From Bacteroidales bacterium UBA4073 (GTDB taxonomy: Bacteria > Bacteroidota > Bacteroidia > Bacteroidales > Tenuifilaceae): a stretch of 7,215 nucleotides of DNA. The notes under the pieces were generated by a model. It was not told the DNA's origin, did no database searches, and was given only the letters and a program-made list of their open reading frames with translations. The translations under genes were made by a program, and so were the position numbers. Within the stretch, counting starts at the first letter, position 1; each line of letters starts with the position of its first letter. This document shows, in pieces, positions 1-4,830 of this stretch. The stretch lies in the NCBI GenBank assembly GCA_002383425.1, contig DFYV01000132.1:1-7215 (forward strand). The letters are read 5' to 3'.

Positions 1-1687
1 CTGCGGCTGCTTTCTGGGCAATGGTCGTTTTGCCGATCATGGCAGCATGCATTTCCTCCTTTATAATCATCCCCTGCAGTACAATGGCATCTTTTATCCG
101 AAGCCCGATACCAGCCTGCAGGGTAACGTGCTGTAAAACGGTTGTGGCAATCGATTTAAGCTGAGCCGCTCTCCAGGCCAGTAATGCACCAGCGAGGCTG
201 ATAATAAGAATCTGGTTTTCGCGTATAAACTGCGGAGCTGCAACCAAAGCTTTTATAAGGTAGGTTAAGCTGTTGGTTGAGAATGCAAAAGCAGGTGCAA
301 GTTTTTCACCCAATATAAGAGCCTGTTCCTGGAATGCTTTTTTTGCTTTTTCAATTTGTGCCGCCTGGTTGTTGTTTTTAATATTGTATTCATCGGTTAT
401 GGAAGTACCCTCTATCATAGCGCGGTTGGCAATTTCCTGGGCTACATTAACCTTATCAATACTGCCGGCGAGGCTGCTGAGCACACCAACCGCCCGGGCG
501 CCCTCTAATCCCATTTCGTTAAACATGGGAATTAGATCCTGGAACCCGCCCTTTTCGTTCATGGCAGTAAGCACCTGCTTTATAGCTGCATTGGCATCAG
601 TTGATAGAAGCTTTGTAAATGATTTTACTTCAAGCCCTGCAATCTTGGCAAACTTTGCAGGATCACTCATTATTTTCATAATGAAGTTTTGAATAGCTGT
701 AGCTGACATTTCAACTGCTTGCATATCCTGATCGAGCGCTGATCCAAAACCAAGAATAGCGCTCATGCTTATTCCTGCCTGTTTGGCTATACCACCGAGG
801 CGGCCGGCAAATGAAACAAGAAACGGCTCACTTGCTGTTGAACTGGCTCCCAGTTGGTTCACTGCAGAACCTACCGAAAGCATTTGTTCTTTAAGATTAA
901 GGTTTTGTAATTCGGAGCTGGCATCTTTATAAACACCAACCATTTTGCCGATATTTTTAATCGCATCATCACCAAGGTCTTCGCCCAATGCCACATTAAT
1001 CTGATTACCGGCATCAACAAAATCAAGGATATCCTTTTTACCATTTATTCCAAGTTTACCAGCATCACGGGCAAGCATATTCAAACTTTCGCGGCTGGTC
1101 CGGGTATCAATTTTTTTAAATTCATCATTAAGCTCTACTACAGCTTCACGCGCCATCCCGGTAGTTTTCATAACATCTGAGTAAACATCATCCAGATGGG
1201 CAACATCTTCGCGCAGTTTTTTAAAACCGATAACCACACCTGCAATCGATGCTGCAAAAGCTGTAGCCATTGCAAAATACCGGTTAAATCCATCGGCCAT
1301 GCCTTTGATCGAAAACCCTGTTTGCTGTGCCTTCCCCTTCAGTTCGCCAATTCTTCCGCTGATGGCATTTACTTCGGCCTTCAGCTTTTTGTATTCCTCG
1401 GTTCCCGGGCGCATGTGCATCAATATGCCATTGAGTTCACCCTGGCGGCGGGTAAGCTCCTTCATGGTCATATTGGTAATGCCGATCGATTGATAAATCG
1501 CATCCTGCTGAACCTTTATAGCTTTTAAACGGGCCGACTTCTGGGCATACTCCTCGGTACCTTCCTTCAGCTTCTTCATTTCTTTGGTCAGAAGCCTGGC
1601 TTCATCATCCAAAGCTCTCAGCGATTTGCGGGCCTGATCATTGTTGATCACGATCTCAAGCTGAACCCTGTCTATCTTTAAACTCAT
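1..1687 (-). CDS. phage tail tape measure protein, N-terminal 562 residues (runs off left edge)
   Basis: An unbroken reading frame starts at the ATG at 1687-1685 and stays open to the window edge. Tape measure proteins set tail length and help pass DNA through the host envelope. Residues about 20-125 are charged and heptad-like (LLTKEMKKLKEG, KLKAEVNAISGRIGELKGK), a probable coiled coil. A hydrophobic stretch lies at about 137-155 (YFAMATAFAASIAGVVIGF), and a second follows at about 493-508. Residues about 165-420 carry the TP901-type core, including DVMKTTGM, LARDAGKLG, FVDAGNQINVALGEDLG, a glycine/alanine-rich RLGGIAKQAGIS segment, and FNEMGLEGARAVGVLSSLAGSI. The family assignment is from recognised motif pattern and composition, not a search. 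The start overlaps the upstream gene's stop as ATGA (1687-1684), so translation is probably coupled. Such proteins often exceed 800 residues, so the C-terminal part is missing here. Forward-strand frames across this region are shadows. Confidence 0.9.
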   Translation of the reverse strand, partial: MSLKIDRVQLEIVINNDQARKSLRALDDEARLLTKEMKKLKEGTEEYAQKSARLKAIKVQQDAIYQSIGITNMTMKELTRRQGELNGILMHMRPGTEEYKKLKAEVNAISGRIGELKGKAQQTGFSIKGMADGFNRYFAMATAFAASIAGVVIGFKKLREDVAHLDDVYSDVMKTTGMAREAVVELNDEFKKIDTRTSRESLNMLARDAGKLGINGKKDILDFVDAGNQINVALGEDLGDDAIKNIGKMVGVYKDASSELQNLNLKEQMLSVGSAVNQLGASSTASEPFLVSFAGRLGGIAKQAGISMSAILGFGSALDQDMQAVEMSATAIQNFIMKIMSDPAKFAKIAGLEVKSFTKLLSTDANAAIKQVLTAMNEKGGFQDLIPMFNEMGLEGARAVGVLSSLAGSIDKVNVAQEIANRAMIEGTSITDEYNIKNNNQAAQIEKAKKAFQEQALILGEKLAPAFAFSTNSLTYLIKALVAAPQFIRENQILIISLAGALLAWRAAQLKSIATTVLQHVTLQAGIGLRIKDAIVLQGMIIKEEMHAAMIGKTTIAQKAAA

Positions 1688-2154
1688 GATGCCTGTCGTT
1701 TTTGTTGCTGCAAAATATTGGTAAGCCGGGCGCGTTCCTCTTCGGTAAACTCATACATCAGGATCCCGATCAGGCGGTTAAGCGATCCGTAAACATTTTT
1801 GGAATACCACCGGGTATCCTTTTTCTTTTTCTTTCGTAATTGCTTCGAATTCTGACGGCCCCATAAAGCTTTGTTGGCGCTTTCCTGGTCAAGCAGCGAT
1901 GTATTCTTGCTGCGTTTGTGGTAATTTATTTCGATAAAGCGGCCATACGCCGGAAAATTCATCACCAGCACCGGGTTTATGCCGTATTTGGTGGTATCGT
2001 AAGATATGCTCTCGATCAGGTGGTCCTTATCTTCCTGGCTTATCAGCTTTTTGCTTTCAATGGCATCAACCAACAAATCAGTAAGGTACTCGCCATGCTG
2101 ATCGAGTACCTCTGCAATAAAAGTAAGTTCGAGTTCTGAGAAGCGTCCTTCCAT
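1684..2154 (-). CDS. phage tail-module protein of unknown function, directly upstream of the tape measure gene
   Basis: This 156-aa protein has no signal peptide or membrane helix. The N-terminal half is acidic and helical (residues 1-50, with FSELELTFIAEVLDQHGEYL). Next comes a segment containing VMNFPAYGRFIEINYHKRS (about residues 64-82), then a lysine-rich patch LRKKKKKD (about 106-113), and an acidic/basic helical end. The 'YGRFIE' phrase recalls small Bacteroidota phage tail or neck proteins, but I cannot name a family. Its stop overlaps the tape measure start by four bases (ATGA), which places it in the tail operon, where an assembly chaperone or tail-completion protein is a reasonable guess. 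No better in-frame start exists upstream: an ATG at 2195-2193 is in another frame. The leader before 2154 lacks a clear Shine-Dalgarno. No Bacteroidota-type promoter is visible immediately upstream, and a hairpin with a T run lies only about 40 bases ahead. Confidence 0.8.
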   Translation of the reverse strand: MEGRFSELELTFIAEVLDQHGEYLTDLLVDAIESKKLISQEDKDHLIESISYDTTKYGINPVLVMNFPAYGRFIEINYHKRSKNTSLLDQESANKALWGRQNSKQLRKKKKKDTRWYSKNVYGSLNRLIGILMYEFTEEERARLTNILQQQKRQAS

Positions 2155-2195
2155 ACGGCAATTTTACAACCGGGCGAAGGGTTGCGAAAGGACAT

Positions 2196-2219
2196 AAAAA
2201 AAGTGAGAATTTTCACTTT
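2196..2219 (-). terminator. possible intrinsic terminator ahead of the tail genes
   Basis: Read on the minus strand, the left-most palindrome (7-bp stem AAAGTGA/TCACTTT) runs straight into seven T residues. The stem is AT-rich and would be a weak terminator. It would act on transcripts arriving from the antirepressor side, about 40 bases before the 156-aa tail gene. If it works, the tail genes need either antitermination or a start site I cannot see. Confidence 0.45.
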
Positions 2220-2420
2220 ATTTTACTTCCTAAAACCGATAATCCTCGGTTTATCCCTCTTTAATAAGTCGGGATTACCGACTTATATAACGGGAATTCC
2301 CGTTTTTTCGTCACTCAAATAATCGGAATTCCGATTATATATAAAAAGAAAACCGCATTTCTGCGGTTTTAAAACCTGCATGTGCAGGTATTGAATTTAC
2401 TCTTTTTGGAGGAAATTCAA
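2200..2420. repeat. array of seven to eight consecutive, sequence-different palindromes
   Basis: This non-coding stretch between the tail module and the antirepressor is almost wholly palindromic. Arms (plus strand) are: AAAGTGA/TCACTTT (2200-2219); AAACCGA/TCGGTTT (2233-2252); ATAAGTCGG/CCGACTTAT (2264-2286); AACGGGAATTCCCGTT, perfect (2289-2304); ATAATCGGAATTCCGATTAT, perfect 20-mer (2319-2338); AAAACCGCA/TGCGGTTTT (2349-2370); ACCTGCA/TGCAGGT (2374-2389); and TTGAATTT/AAATTCAA (2391-2420), which overlaps the antirepressor stop. Several share an AT outer arm, a GC inner arm and an ATT-type centre, but the arm sequences differ. Centres are about 33, 32.5, 21.5, 32, 31, 22 and 24 bases apart. 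Possible roles are redundant terminators, operators for a dimeric protein, or structured RNA or single-stranded DNA. The palindromes themselves are certain; their role is not. Confidence 0.85.
2349..2370 (-). terminator. intrinsic terminator of the antirepressor gene
   Basis: The 9-bp stem AAAACCGCA/TGCGGTTTT has a four-base loop and is followed on the minus strand by CTTTTTAT. It lies 47 bases past the antirepressor stop. The A-run on the opposite flank makes it potentially bidirectional. It is the most terminator-like member of the palindrome array. Confidence 0.7.
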
Positions 2421-2956
2421 TCGAATTGAATAACCAATTGATCCTTATTCGCTAAATAATCAACCTCGTTCACTGCGCGGGCTTTGTTCAGCCTTTCGCG
2501 GGCTTCGGCTACCTTTTCTTTCGATGCCCTGAATTCAGTCCTGGCTTTGTCGTATTCAATCAGATGTTTTTCAACAATGCGATCGCGAAACTCCAAAAAT
2601 TCATCGTGCCTGGTAAAATAATTGTAAAGTGCATTATAGCACTCCAATTGATAGCGCTCAACCGATTCTTTTGCTTCGGGCTGAACGTTTCTTGAATCAA
2701 TCCGAAACAACCATCCAAATACAAAACGAAATGGAATTACCATCATTTCGTACTGCTTTCCATCGGCTCCAGTTGTTACCATAGAGGTAACAACTGAACT
2801 CAAAATCGGGTCTTCTTTTAGTCTTACAAACTGAGGTTTAAAAGCAATGCCCAAAGCATCGCAAATTGACCTTACGGCGATCATTTTCTCATCAGATTCA
2901 ATAATCTGAATTTTCACATCATTGATGCGGGCAACTGTGGTAATGTTGTTTTCCAT
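2417..2956 (-). CDS. phage antirepressor with P22 antirepressor N-terminal domain
   Basis: This 179-aa protein carries, at residues about 8-115, a pattern that I recognise as the P22_AR_N domain: MIAVRSICDALGI (25-37), then VRLKEDPILSSV (44-55), TTGADGKQYEMMVIPF (61-76), and GWLFRID (81-87) followed by a VQPE...RYQLECYNAL helix (91-110). Proteins with this domain, named after P22 Ant, counter the phage CI-type repressor. The rest (about 115-165) is a charged helix with coiled-coil character (FRDRIVEKHLIEYDKARTEF), and a short tail follows. There is no second folded DNA-binding or KilA-C domain, so this is a short form. The start ATG follows an A-rich leader without a clear Shine-Dalgarno, as is usual in Bacteroidota. 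The gene has its own promoter (about 3114-3144), a structured leader (2977-3108) and a terminator (2349-2370), so it looks like an independently expressed cassette. No repressor gene is visible in the window. Confidence 0.88.
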   Translation of the reverse strand: MENNITTVARINDVKIQIIESDEKMIAVRSICDALGIAFKPQFVRLKEDPILSSVVTSMVTTGADGKQYEMMVIPFRFVFGWLFRIDSRNVQPEAKESVERYQLECYNALYNYFTRHDEFLEFRDRIVEKHLIEYDKARTEFRASKEKVAEARERLNKARAVNEVDYLANKDQLVIQFD

Positions 2957-2976
2957 TTTGTTATGTGGTTTTTAAA

Positions 2977-3108
2977 TAGGAAAAACCCCCATTCATTTCG
3001 AACACGCCCCGCCAAGAGCGCTACCGGTTTCCCGGTAAAATGAATGAGGGTTTCCCCTTATGTTTTAATACTTTTTTCGAGAACATGTTGGCGGCTTAGT
3101 TCGATTCA
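2977..3108 (-). promoter_or_regulatory. structured RNA leader A, upstream of the antirepressor (paired with leader B)
   Basis: In transcript order: a conserved CCGCCAA (plus 3088-3094) sits between GAAC (3099-3102) and GTTC (3081-3084), which may form a short stem. A 16-bp closing stem P1 (AAACCCTCATTCATTT with AAATGAATGGGGGTTT; plus 3038-3053 and 2983-2998) has one wobble pair and can add GG/CC past a small bulge. Inside P1, P2 is TACCGG-GAAA-CCGGTA (3022-3037), with a GNRA tetraloop. P3 is GCGCTC-TTGGCG-GGGCGT (3004-3021), and its loop complements CCGCCAA, so a pseudoknot or kissing contact is possible. P1 ends 26 bases before the antirepressor start region and does not cover it. The stem ends in T5, so it could also act as a terminator or attenuator. 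The same fold with compensatory changes occurs in leader B. I cannot assign a known RNA family. Confidence 0.8.
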
Positions 3109-3113
3109 ATATG

Positions 3114-3144
3114 CAAATATAAGCGCAAAATGCAAATAAACATA
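3114..3144 (-). promoter_or_regulatory. Bacteroidota-type promoter for leader A and the antirepressor
   Basis: The minus strand reads TATATTTG at 3121-3114, a full match to the TAnnTTTG -7 box. A TATG (3144-3141) lies 19 bases further upstream, one mismatch from the TTTG -33 box. Transcription would start near 3107, giving a leader of about 150 nt. The -7 box and the following GCA are identical in the promoter of leader B. Confidence 0.7.
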
Positions 3145-3152
3145 CATTTCAC

Positions 3153-3180
3153 AAAAAAAACCCCCGCCAATCGGCAGGGG
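3153..3180 (-). terminator. intrinsic terminator of the 112-aa gene
   Basis: The minus-strand stem CCCCTGCC/GGCGGGGG (8 bp including one T-G wobble, loop GATT) is followed by eight T residues. It lies about 43 bases past the stop at 3223 and just upstream of the promoter of the next cassette. Its core is nearly the same as that of the terminator at 4473-4500. Confidence 0.88.
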
Positions 3181-3222
3181 TGGGGAGGCATTGATCTATG
3201 TTCAGCGCGACAGGCACTATCT

Positions 3223-3561
3223 TTACTCCTGGCTTACCATCATCAGCGACTCAACCTGCTTAAACAGATCGTCGTCCGCATCGGTAATCAGGCCATTCAG
3301 CAACGAAAGCTGCCATATAATTTCTTCAAATTCAGTACCCGAATAATCCTGATCCTGCTGTACCGACACCCTGAGCGACTGGAATGCAATTTCATGCAAA
3401 CTCATTCGCATGGCCGTTAGCAGGTCGATGGCTTTTGAAGGCACGCTTTCGTAGTATTTTTCTTTGCCCGTGGTAATATCCCAGGCTTTCCGGTTCGGGA
3501 AATCAATAACTAATACCCTTCCCGATAAAGGGTTTTCCGATTTAAGCACATTGTTTTTCAT
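3223..3561 (-). CDS. 112-aa protein of unknown function, second cassette with a structured leader
   Basis: I place the start at the ATG at 3561-3559, giving MKNNVLKSENPLSG. It is preceded at a 7-base spacing by AGGAG, the clearest Shine-Dalgarno in the window. A longer frame reaching 3636 would run through the conserved RNA stems and is not credible. The protein has a beta-like N-terminus (residues about 13-30, SGRVLVIDFPNRKAWDIT) and a helical middle containing KAIDLLTAMRMSLHEIAF. An acidic C-terminus follows (DYSGTEFEEIIWQLSLLNG, DADDDLF). It has no signal peptide, membrane helix or cysteine. It is probably a small soluble phage protein. I recognise no family. It sits between its own promoter and leader (3577-3765) and its own terminator (3153-3180), so it is a stand-alone, moron-like unit. 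Confidence 0.8.
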   Translation of the reverse strand: MKNNVLKSENPLSGRVLVIDFPNRKAWDITTGKEKYYESVPSKAIDLLTAMRMSLHEIAFQSLRVSVQQDQDYSGTEFEEIIWQLSLLNGLITDADDDLFKQVESLMMVSQE

Positions 3562-3568
3562 AGAACTT

Positions 3569-3573
3569 CTCCT
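3569..3573 (-). promoter_or_regulatory. ribosome binding site fixing the start of the 112-aa gene
   Basis: The minus strand reads AGGAG, then seven bases, then ATG. It lies just outside the 3' arm of leader stem P1, so it is free in the drawn fold. It argues strongly for the start at 3561 over the upstream in-frame candidates. Confidence 0.75.
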
Positions 3574-3576
3574 AAT

Positions 3577-3729
3577 GGAAAAACCCCCATGCATCCGTAC
3601 GACAGCCCGCCAAGGCTGCTGCCCGTTGCCGGGCAAGATACACAGGGGTTTCCCCTATTAAGTGTGAAATTACTGTCTATGAACATTTTTGGCGGATTAA
3701 CGTACTGTAATCTGTGTTCAGCAGATTGC
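3577..3729 (-). promoter_or_regulatory. structured RNA leader B, upstream of the 112-aa gene (paired with leader A)
   Basis: The layout matches leader A. CCGCCAA (plus 3689-3695) sits between TGAACA (3715-3720) and TGTTCA (3680-3685), a possible 6-bp stem. P1 pairs AAACCCCTGTGTATC with GATGCATGGGGGTTT (15 pairs, three wobbles; plus 3637-3651 and 3581-3595). P2 is TGCCCG-GCAA-CGGGCA (3620-3635), again with a GNRA tetraloop. P3 is CAGCC-TTGGCG-GGCTG (3603-3618), with the same six-base loop. Against leader A, two pairs in each of P1, P2 and P3 change on both sides while staying paired, and the loop and its upstream complement are unchanged. AGGGGAAACCCCT (3644-3656) could form a small hairpin competing with the base of P1. 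An extra CAGCA/TGCTG hairpin (3719-3731) lies at the 5' end. The start codon follows P1 by about 15 bases. Confidence 0.8.
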
Positions 3730-3734
3730 TGCTG

Positions 3735-3765
3735 CAAATATACACACTATTACACGAAAGTCAAT
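3735..3765 (-). promoter_or_regulatory. Bacteroidota-type promoter for leader B and the 112-aa gene
   Basis: The minus strand reads TATATTTG at 3742-3735, and ATTG (3765-3762) lies 19 bases upstream, a good match to the TTTG-N19-TAnnTTTG arrangement. The -33 box lies only about two bases past the stop codon of the upstream gene. I see no terminator between them, so read-through from that gene is also likely. Confidence 0.78.
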
Positions 3766-3767
3766 AG

Positions 3768-4385
3768 TTATTTATAATTAATTGGCACAGCCAGCCCAAC
3801 ACCTGAATCAGTAATGTTAAACGAAAAACCATCACTTATCCGCATAATTTCGCCAGCCTTTCTGGCATGGCTGAAGCTTGTTAAGTAAACCACAAATCCA
3901 ACCAGAGAGATACCAACTCCAATTATGGCGACATTTCTTTGTTTTTTCTCGAATTTCTTGTAGTCTTCCGGATTATCGTTGGTCATGGTATATGGTAAAA
4001 TAGAAACAAGAGATCCTGCCATGGTTAATAAAATACCGGTTTGCGCCTGATCGGCAAATTTCATTAAATGTAATCCTGCCTTGCCCGTACTGGAATTTGT
4101 TAAATCAATTTCAACATCAGTTTTCTTTTCAGCAACCACTGGCGTTTTTTGAGGCATACCTTTATTGACTTCACCATCCAGCTCATACGAACCAACCTTC
4201 GATAATTCAATTGTTGTTTTTTTAACCAAATACTTATCCATATATGTAATTGATTTTGAAACCGTATCAACTGAAACAATTTTACACTTAATAACGGTTC
4301 CATCTCTTAAATTAATTACATCCATTTGAGCTGATGCAAATTCTGCCGATAAGGCAATCATTAATACTAAAAAAATTTTTTTCAT
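3768..4385 (-). CDS. exported membrane protein of unknown function, two helices after a signal peptide
   Basis: This 205-aa protein starts with a Sec signal peptide (MKKIFLVLMIALSAEFASAQ, cleavage expected after ASA or AQ near residue 19-20). Residues about 21-70 resemble the small beta-rich module found in many Bacteroidota envelope proteins, with the phrase DVINLRDGTVIKCKIVSVD. A lysine-rich linker leads to KAGLHLMKFADQAQTGILL and a first membrane helix (about 115-133), and a second helix follows at about 151-170 (NVAIIGVGISLVGFVVYLTS). It ends in SHARKAGE and a GVGLAVPINYK tail. The AG..L.K...TGI / S...KAG pattern is one I associate with host-encoded Bacteroidota proteins. In a phage it may therefore be acquired cargo that alters the host envelope; that is inference. 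It has its own -7 box at 4421-4414 and lies after the terminator that closes the preceding operon. Confidence 0.85.
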   Translation of the reverse strand: MKKIFLVLMIALSAEFASAQMDVINLRDGTVIKCKIVSVDTVSKSITYMDKYLVKKTTIELSKVGSYELDGEVNKGMPQKTPVVAEKKTDVEIDLTNSSTGKAGLHLMKFADQAQTGILLTMAGSLVSILPYTMTNDNPEDYKKFEKKQRNVAIIGVGISLVGFVVYLTSFSHARKAGEIMRISDGFSFNITDSGVGLAVPINYK

Positions 4386-4413
4386 AACGATAGATTTTAA
4401 TTGGTTTATCCCT

Positions 4414-4421
4414 CAAATCTA
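4414..4421 (-). promoter_or_regulatory. probable promoter (-7 box) for the exported membrane protein gene
   Basis: The minus strand reads TAGATTTG, a full match to TAnnTTTG, 28 bases before the ATG, leaving a leader of about 20 nt. No good -33 TTTG lies at the usual distance; that position falls within the short repeat at 4432-4455. The position directly after the terminator at 4473-4500 supports the call. Confidence 0.55.
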
Positions 4422-4431
4422 CAAAAAAAAC

Positions 4432-4455
4432 TTTGCGTCTTAGCGTCTTTACGTG
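4432..4455. repeat. three tandem 8-bp repeats (TTTGCGTC-type)
   Basis: The plus strand reads TTTGCGTC, TTAGCGTC, TTTACGTG back to back, between the terminator and the promoter of the next gene. I recall similar TTTGCGTCTTTGCG strings in intergenic regions of many Bacteroidota genomes, but cannot confirm that here. It overlaps where a -33 element would lie. Confidence 0.55.
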
Positions 4456-4472
4456 AAATATTAAGCCTAACC

Positions 4473-4500
4473 AAAAAAAAGCCCCGCCAACCGGCAGGGC
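4473..4500 (-). terminator. strong intrinsic terminator closing the right-hand operon
   Basis: The minus-strand stem GCCCTGCC/GGCGGGGC (8 bp with one T-G wobble, loop GGTT) is followed by eight T residues. It lies 35 bases past the stop of the holin-like gene. The region 4386-4535 otherwise holds only the promoter and short repeat noted here; a minus-strand frame across it (4312-4539) overlaps the exported protein and spans the terminator, so it is rejected. Confidence 0.92.
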
Positions 4501-4535
4501 CACTCCCCATGTGAAAAAAATATTTTTGCCGCCAT

Positions 4536-4808
4536 TCAACCGGTTGTGATTTCCGTTTCTTTTATTTCGTTTTGTTTTTGTTTAAAAATAAAATATCCGG
4601 CGGGCCCGGCAACGGTTACAAAAAGCGTTCCGGCAGCCGTGCAGGTAAGCATTAAATCTGAAGCTGTGGTTTTTGGGCCAACAATTACCACATACGCCGC
4701 CAATAAAAGGGCTGCATAAATAACCAAACTACCGGTCATACGGCTATTTGACTTAACTCCCTGCGATTCTTCCCAATAACCTACTCCAGGTTCAATTCTG
4801 TTTGTCAT
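4536..4808 (-). CDS. small two-helix membrane protein, holin-like
   Basis: This 90-aa protein has a polar N-terminus containing GYWEESQGVKSNSRMTG, a first membrane helix at about residues 26-44 (SLVIYAALLLAAYVVIVGP), a short loop PKTTASD, and a second helix at about 51-75 (LMLTCTAAGTLFVTVAGPAGYFIF). A charged tail follows (KQKQNEIKETE). Size, two helices and a charged C-terminus fit a phage holin, which forms inner-membrane holes for lysis. The 'GVKSxxR' entry to the first helix recalls small Bacteroidota phage membrane proteins of this kind. No endolysin is visible beside it, so the lytic role is an inference. It is the last gene of the operon, 22 bases after the previous stop, and a terminator follows. 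An A-rich leader (AATATTAAAA) precedes the start. Confidence 0.75.
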   Translation of the reverse strand: MTNRIEPGVGYWEESQGVKSNSRMTGSLVIYAALLLAAYVVIVGPKTTASDLMLTCTAAGTLFVTVAGPAGYFIFKQKQNEIKETEITTG

Positions 4809-4830
4809 TTTTAATATTCTGTTTTTATCG

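Noticed and set aside
273..692. Forward-strand frame of 139 codons
   Set aside because: It lies wholly antisense to the tape measure gene and its product has shadow-like composition. The same holds for 1196-1528 and 1299-1493.
2200..2420. Insertion sequence end, integron attC array or CRISPR
   Set aside because: The palindromes have different arm sequences, no transposase or integrase gene adjoins them, no attC core motif is seen, and no repeat unit recurs.
3562..3636. N-terminal extension of the 112-aa gene to a start near 3636
   Set aside because: The extension runs through leader stems P1, P2 and P3, which are conserved as RNA structure in leader A; AGGAG plus ATG at 3561 is a better start.
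4312..4539. Minus-strand frame of 75 codons
   Set aside because: It overlaps the start of the exported protein, spans a strong terminator and a promoter, and has no domain or operon support.
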